From Chloroflexota bacterium (lineage in GTDB: Bacteria; Chloroflexota; UBA4733), in NCBI GenBank assembly GCA_023381895.1, contig JAMCTA010000156.1:1-10353 (forward strand): 10,353 nt of DNA. The letters are read 5' to 3'. The translations under genes were made by a program, and so were the position numbers. Below, piece by piece: positions 6,740 through 10,353 of the stretch. The stretch's first letter is position 1. Each line of letters starts with the position of its first letter. The notes under the pieces are model-generated. The model worked only from the letters and a program-made list of their open reading frames with translations, made no database searches and was not told where the DNA came from.

Positions 6740-6822
6740 CGGTCTTGGACGGTGGCTACGAGCCGGAGCAGCGCAGCAGGCTGGACGGCGTGCTCCGACC
6801 GTCGGTGAGAGAAGAACGATCC

Positions 6823-7659
6823 GTGAACGAGGAAGCAGGGGCGGGCGACCTGGCTCAGCGCATCGCAAAGCATGACGTTCCTGCTGGTCAGGTTGCCGCC
6901 TGGTGGCTTGGCGGCTCGGGGTTCGTGTTCAAGACCACAGCAGGCACCCAGGTGTACGTCGATCCCTATCTGTCGGATGCCGCCAACGCCATCTTCGGAC
7001 TCGCTCGCGGCTTCCCTGCCCCCATGCGCGCCGAGGAGGCGCGGCCCGACGTCGTCATCTCTACGCACTGGCACGAGGACCACCTGGATCCCCAGGCGAT
7101 CCCGCTCATCGCCCGCCACAGTCCGGCGACGCGGTTCATCATGCCACCCAGCGCCATGGCGCGGGCGCTCAGTTGGGGCGTGCCGAGGGAGCGCATCCTG
7201 CCGCTCTCGTTGGGCCAGTCGTTGGCGATCGCGGACGTGACGATCGTTCACGTCCCGGCGCGTCACGACGCCGGGATCGCCGGTTGGGAGGTGCCCGATG
7301 CCATGGGCGTCATCCTGGAAACGCCAGGACTGCAGATCTACCACACTGGCGACACCGAATACGACCTCCGCCTGCGCGCGCTGAAGTCGCACCGGCTGGA
7401 CGTCGTCATCGCCTGCATCAACGGCGCCGGCGGCAATATGGATGCCCACGAGGCCGCCTTGCTGGCCTGGCAACTGGGTGCGCGGACGGTGATGCCCATG
7501 CACCACTATCTGTGGGCCGGCAATCAGGCTGGTGAGGGAGCCACGCTCGACCCCGGTCTGTTCGCCGCGACCTATCGCAAGCTGGGCGGGGCCGGCCAGG
7601 TCATCACTCCCCGGGTGGCGGCGGCGTTCGAACTGCCGGGCCTGCCGGCAGATGCATAG
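6823..7659 (+). CDS. UlaG-like metallo-beta-lactamase-fold hydrolase (sugar lactonase family)
   Basis: 278 residues from GTG 6823. UlaG-type enzymes open the lactone ring of ascorbate 6-phosphate in the cytoplasm using bound metal. Numbering from 6823: WWLGGSGFVFKT (27-38), VDPYLSD (46-52), the metal motif HWHEDH (82-87), HTGDT with metal-bridging Asp177, the UlaG-type NMDAHEA (205-211) and PMHHYLW with His227/228 near the end. All metal ligands appear present. No signal peptide. The frame stays open to a TTG at 6745, but that start has no binding site, while GTG 6823 follows AGAGAAG; the longer form would add 26 residues without family features. It lies downstream of its own promoter and beside an epimerase and a sugar-binding protein, which suits uptake and use of a sugar acid or lactone. 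The true substrate is unknown; other UlaG homologues differ in substrate. Confidence 0.85.
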   Translation: MNEEAGAGDLAQRIAKHDVPAGQVAAWWLGGSGFVFKTTAGTQVYVDPYLSDAANAIFGLARGFPAPMRAEEARPDVVISTHWHEDHLDPQAIPLIARHSPATRFIMPPSAMARALSWGVPRERILPLSLGQSLAIADVTIVHVPARHDAGIAGWEVPDAMGVILETPGLQIYHTGDTEYDLRLRALKSHRLDVVIACINGAGGNMDAHEAALLAWQLGARTVMPMHHYLWAGNQAGEGATLDPGLFAATYRKLGGAGQVITPRVAAAFELPGLPADA

Positions 7660-7689
7660 GCGAATTGTCACCTGCTGGTGCGCACGACC

Positions 7690-7726
7690 TTGACAGCCTA
7701 CACGCTTTCCGGGTATTCTGTTTACC
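7690..7726 (+). promoter_or_regulatory. Promoter of the sugar-binding protein gene with operator-like repeat
   Basis: TTGACA (7690-7695), 18 nt, TATTCT (7714-7719), GTTTAC (7720-7725). GGTA-TTCTGTT-TACC (7712-7726) is an inverted repeat over the -10 and start site. It agrees with the lactonase promoter in both hexamers, the spacer length and the following GTTTAC. The 189-nt leader to the ATG at 7915 holds no clear terminator. A 41-codon open frame there (7771-7896) is not convincing. Confidence 0.65.
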
Positions 7727-7914
7727 GTTGACTGACAATCCGCCGGTACCCGCGTAGCTCTTGGAGGGAGGTGAACCGGGGACGCTTCGTCGCCCTGTCG
7801 CCCCCGCGCAAGCAGACCAACGGTAGCATCGCTTCGCGCGGCACCCTTATCCCTCGCAGGTTCGGCCGCTCCGTTGTTGGCGGCGGCGTCATGTAGCAAG
7901 GAGAGAAGAGCGCG

Positions 7915-9480
7915 ATGACCACACGTTTTGACGAGTTAAGCAGACGGCGGATGCTTCAGGTCATGGCAGCCACAAGCGCTGCGGCTGGAGCGTCGTTGCT
8001 GGCCGCCTGCGGCAGCAGTGGTGTGGCAGCGAATAGCGTGGCAACGAGCACGCGTGCGCCGGCAACCACCGCGACCATCGCCGCCTCGACGTCCGCCCGA
8101 CCCACGGCGATCACGTCGGCGGCGAGCACGACCACTGCGGTGTCGTCAACAGCGGCGGCGACCACCGCTACGCATTCGGTAACGGCCGCCAACAGCGGTA
8201 GCGCAAAGGGACAACAAGGCGTGCTGTGGGGCATCTCGTACCCCCCGCACGTTGAGCGCTACCACATGCTGGCCGACGCCTTCAACAAGAAGACCGGAGC
8301 GAACCTGATCGTCCAGCCGCAGGCCGGCGATATCCGGCAAAAGGTGATCACCGTGATCGCCGCCGGCACCCCTCCCGACGTCATCTGCCTCATGGGCAAG
8401 TTGCTCTTGCCGCTGGTGTCCGGCCAGGCGCTGATCAACGTCTCCGATCTCTTCAAAGTGTGGAAGATCAATCCGGAGCAGGACTTTGCCGGCGACAGCA
8501 TCGGCGCCTACACGTATGATCACACCGTCTGGGGGGTGCCTGTCGAGGTGAACATGGTCGGCAGCAGCGTCGCGGTGCCGTTGGACGAGGTGCAGAAGGC
8601 GAGTTTGAACAGTAGCACGCCGCCGACGAATGGCAAGGACTTCTTCGACAGCTACGACCAGCTCTGGAATGTGGCCCGGCGCACCCAACTCGTGCAAAAC
8701 GGCCAGGTGACTCGCTGGGGACTCACCAGTGAGGGTTGGGAGCTGCATAGCCTCTGCGGCATCATCCGGAGTCAGGGCGTCAACTGGTGGGACGAGGCGG
8801 CCAGGAAGTTCAACGTCTACTCGGACGCCGGCATCACCGCCTTCAAGCTGCTGGTGGAGACGCCGGTGCGCATGAAGATCGAGACGGAGCTAAAGATGCT
8901 CTCCGTTGACGCAGTGGTCAAAGGCAAGGTGGCACTGGCCCGCGGCAACGCCAGCATCCCGTATGCGGCGTTGACAGCCACCGGCTTGGGCGGCAAAGGG
9001 AGCAAGCGGGGTCCCTACGAACTGGCCATGGTGCCGCCGGTCAAAGGGCCACTGAGCGGCACCAACCCCCTGTTCGTTGGCGAGGGCGGCTGGGGCTTCA
9101 TCGCGGCGAAGTCGACGCCGCACCGCGACCTCTCCGTCGAGTTCCTGCACTTCATCGCCAGTCCAGACGGGGAGGGCATCTGGGCGGGCATCTACGGCGG
9201 CTCGCCCTCCGCCTGGCGGGCCCTGAATACGCCGGACAATCCACGCTGGGGCAATACGAGTGATCCAGTGATACGCGGGTTGATCCGCTATTCCAAGTAT
9301 CTCGATCGCACGATCTACTTCGGCGAGGGGTTCGGCGACGAGACCCCTATCGAGGGCAAGGCTCAAGCCCTTGCTGTTGACATCAGGCAAGGCAAGCTGA
9401 CCGCCGAACTAGCGGCGCAGCAACTGCAGCAGTTCTGCGAGACGCAATACCAGAAGTATCTCGCCAGTCTGAAGAAGTAG
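7915..9480 (+). CDS. ABC transporter sugar-binding lipoprotein (family 1 extracellular solute-binding protein)
   Basis: 521 residues. It captures a sugar or glycoside outside the membrane and hands it to an ABC importer, whose membrane and ATPase parts are not in this window. The N-terminus has SRRRMLQ (residues 9-15), a twin-arginine-like motif, a hydrophobic stretch and lipobox LAAC with Cys32, so export folded through Tat followed by lipid anchoring is plausible. Residues 33-100 are an Ala/Thr/Ser linker. The binding fold follows: AFNKKTGANLIVQ near 122, the family hallmark AAGTPPDVICLMG (149-161), VWGVPVEVNM in the hinge area, and FVGEGGWGFIAAKSTPH and FLHFIASPDGEGIW in the C-lobe. AAGGAG lies 11 nt upstream of the ATG. 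The last 94 codons have a close duplicate at 5221-5502. The next gene starts 2 nt after the stop, so the two form an operon. Confidence 0.92.
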   Translation: MTTRFDELSRRRMLQVMAATSAAAGASLLAACGSSGVAANSVATSTRAPATTATIAASTSARPTAITSAASTTTAVSSTAAATTATHSVTAANSGSAKGQQGVLWGISYPPHVERYHMLADAFNKKTGANLIVQPQAGDIRQKVITVIAAGTPPDVICLMGKLLLPLVSGQALINVSDLFKVWKINPEQDFAGDSIGAYTYDHTVWGVPVEVNMVGSSVAVPLDEVQKASLNSSTPPTNGKDFFDSYDQLWNVARRTQLVQNGQVTRWGLTSEGWELHSLCGIIRSQGVNWWDEAARKFNVYSDAGITAFKLLVETPVRMKIETELKMLSVDAVVKGKVALARGNASIPYAALTATGLGGKGSKRGPYELAMVPPVKGPLSGTNPLFVGEGGWGFIAAKSTPHRDLSVEFLHFIASPDGEGIWAGIYGGSPSAWRALNTPDNPRWGNTSDPVIRGLIRYSKYLDRTIYFGEGFGDETPIEGKAQALAVDIRQGKLTAELAAQQLQQFCETQYQKYLASLKK

Positions 9481-9482
9481 CC

Positions 9483-10227
9483 GTGAACCAGGATACGCTG
9501 CGAGGTGATGTTCGGGTCCCCGGCTTCCAGGGAGACATCGACGACGTCCGGCTGTTGCCTTCCGGCGAAAGTGCCCTCCCTGCCGGTCCCCAGTTCCTGC
9601 CGATGGCGGAACGGTCTCTGGGGTATCTGGCCCACAATCCGGTGCCGGCGCAGGACTACCAGTGCCGCTTCAGCTTCTTCCTGCTCAACTACCCCCCGTT
9701 TACGCCACGTCGCGAGCCGGCGCCGGGGCTGCTCGATCCGATCGCCATCGGCGACACCGAGAGCCGCAACGACATCGCCTTCACCCAGATGCGGGAGATG
9801 ACCGGCTCGTCGCTCGGACGGCAAGCGCAGGAGGCCGTCCACCGGCGGCTCCTCAGTTACCTGCGCGCCGACAACCTGTGCTGGGCAGTCCCCTACTGCA
9901 TGTCCCCCGAGCGGGACGGGCCCTGGGCCATGATCTGGACCACGGCCAAGCTGCTGCAGAGCGAAGCGGCGCTCTACCACGCCACCCAGGACGCGGGACA
10001 CCGCGAACAAGCCCGCCGCATCTTCGTAGGGCTGCGCGGGGTGGCCACCTGGGACACGGGCCGGGCCTTCTTCCCCGGTGGGGTCGCCCCGATCCGCGAC
10101 GGGACGATCGCCCGCGGCTATGCGGGGCACTACCCCGCCGTCATCGGACCGCTGGTGGACTACGGAAGCAGATGCGACGATCCCGAAGCGCTGGCCTTTG
10201 CCCAGGCGATGGCCGAGGGCTTCCTCT
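9483..10227 (+). CDS. Unidentified protein, possibly a glycoside hydrolase; 3' end replaced by inverted sequence
   Basis: Starts at GTG 9483, 2 nt after the binding-protein stop, so it is probably translationally coupled. About 248 native residues are visible. The open frame goes on to a TAA at 10239-10241, but the bases from 10228 onward are an inverted copy of the gene's own 5' part, so the last four residues and the stop are not genuine and the real protein is longer. Visible features: no signal peptide, GDTESRNDIAFTQMREMTG in the first half, then several amphipathic helices with aromatic-rich turns (DGPWAMIWTTAKLL, WDTGRAFFPGG). Helical repeats of this kind and its place after a sugar-binding protein recall alpha/alpha-barrel glycosidases, but I recognise no family signature and assign no function. 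A scrap of a homologous start lies at 5514-5588. Confidence 0.7.
9588..9713 (+). repeat. Left arm of a 126-bp perfect inverted repeat
   Basis: Identical, as reverse complement, to 10228-10353, with 514 bp between the arms. It lies in coding sequence (about codons 36-77 of the gene at 9483) and keeps that frame open, so this arm is the native one. Confidence 0.95.
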
Positions 10228-10353
10228 GCGACGTGGCGTAAACGGGGGGTAGTTGAGCAGGAAGAAGCTGAAGCGGCACTGGTAGTCCTGCGCCGGCACC
10301 GGATTGTGGGCCAGATACCCCAGAGACCGTTCCGCCATCGGCAGGAACTGGGG
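10228..10353 (-). repeat. Right arm of the inverted repeat, at the window end; probable artefact
   Basis: Exact inverted copy of 9588-9713 that reaches the last base of the window. On the minus strand it reads part of the gene at 9483 (RSLGYLAHNPVPAQDYQ and on). It interrupts that gene and supplies its false stop. The lack of any mismatch and the position at the sequence end point to a chimera or graph-overlap end. Confidence 0.9.

Noticed and set aside
7771..7896. 41-codon GTG frame in the leader of the sugar-binding protein gene
   Set aside because: GGAGG is only about 3 nt away from the GTG, the peptide has no recognisable feature, and such frames are common in GC-rich DNA.
9363..10130. 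255-codon minus-strand frame
   Set aside because: It is a shadow of the binding protein end and the gene at 9483, with no binding site and Gly/Arg/Asp-rich nonsense composition.
10141..10338. Minus-strand frame starting MAERSLGYLAHN
   Set aside because: It is the inverted copy of part of the gene at 9483 and follows from the repeat, not a separate gene.

Overview
The window looks like a bacterial chromosome piece from a metagenome or single-cell assembly. The most likely source is a Chloroflexota-type or similarly deep-branching, GC-rich lineage. Support for that is a 16S gene that departs from several near-universal bacterial positions, alanine/threonine-rich lipoprotein linkers, a twin-arginine plus lipobox signal on a sugar-binding protein, TTGACA-type promoters with 18-nt spacers, and tRNA genes without an encoded CCA. 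The phylum is inferred from these traits and not from a tree.

Positions 1-1045. The first 195 codons of a type I glutamine synthetase (glnA) run leftward from a TTG start at 586 and off the window edge. Behind it on the minus strand is a good promoter (745-774) and a leader of about 150 nt with a strong terminator-like hairpin that can pair alternatively, so attenuation is likely. The sequence up to the rRNA promoter holds no gene.

Positions 1046-3806 are a stable-RNA cluster on the plus strand: promoter, a long 16S processing stem, 16S rRNA, 5S rRNA, RNase P RNA, initiator tRNA-Met, a terminator-like hairpin, then tRNA-Val, tRNA-Tyr and tRNA-Asp. No 23S rRNA gene lies between 16S and 5S. 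The 16S processing stem closes 68 nt before 5S, so there is no room for one. A fragment resembling the C-terminus of a serine recombinase abuts the 3' end of tRNA-Asp, which suggests an old integration site.

Positions 4003-5606 hold a secreted lipoprotein of unknown role. After it comes a decayed copy of a locus also present intact further right: the last 94 codons of a sugar-binding protein followed by the first codons of its downstream gene. The first 146 bp of this fragment are about 94% identical to the intact copy and the rest is far more diverged.

Positions 5599-10353 are a carbohydrate-use cluster. An aldose-1-epimerase-like gene (minus) is divergent from a UlaG-like metallo-beta-lactamase-fold lactonase. 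Next comes an ABC-transporter sugar-binding lipoprotein, and 2 nt after its stop an unidentified gene that may be a glycoside hydrolase. The lactonase and binding-protein promoters share the same layout, TTGACA, 18 nt, TAWTCT, and then GTTTAC inside a near-palindrome, which points to one repressor for both. The last 126 bases are an exact inverted copy of 9588-9713. They cut off the final gene artificially and look more like an assembly or amplification chimera than biology.
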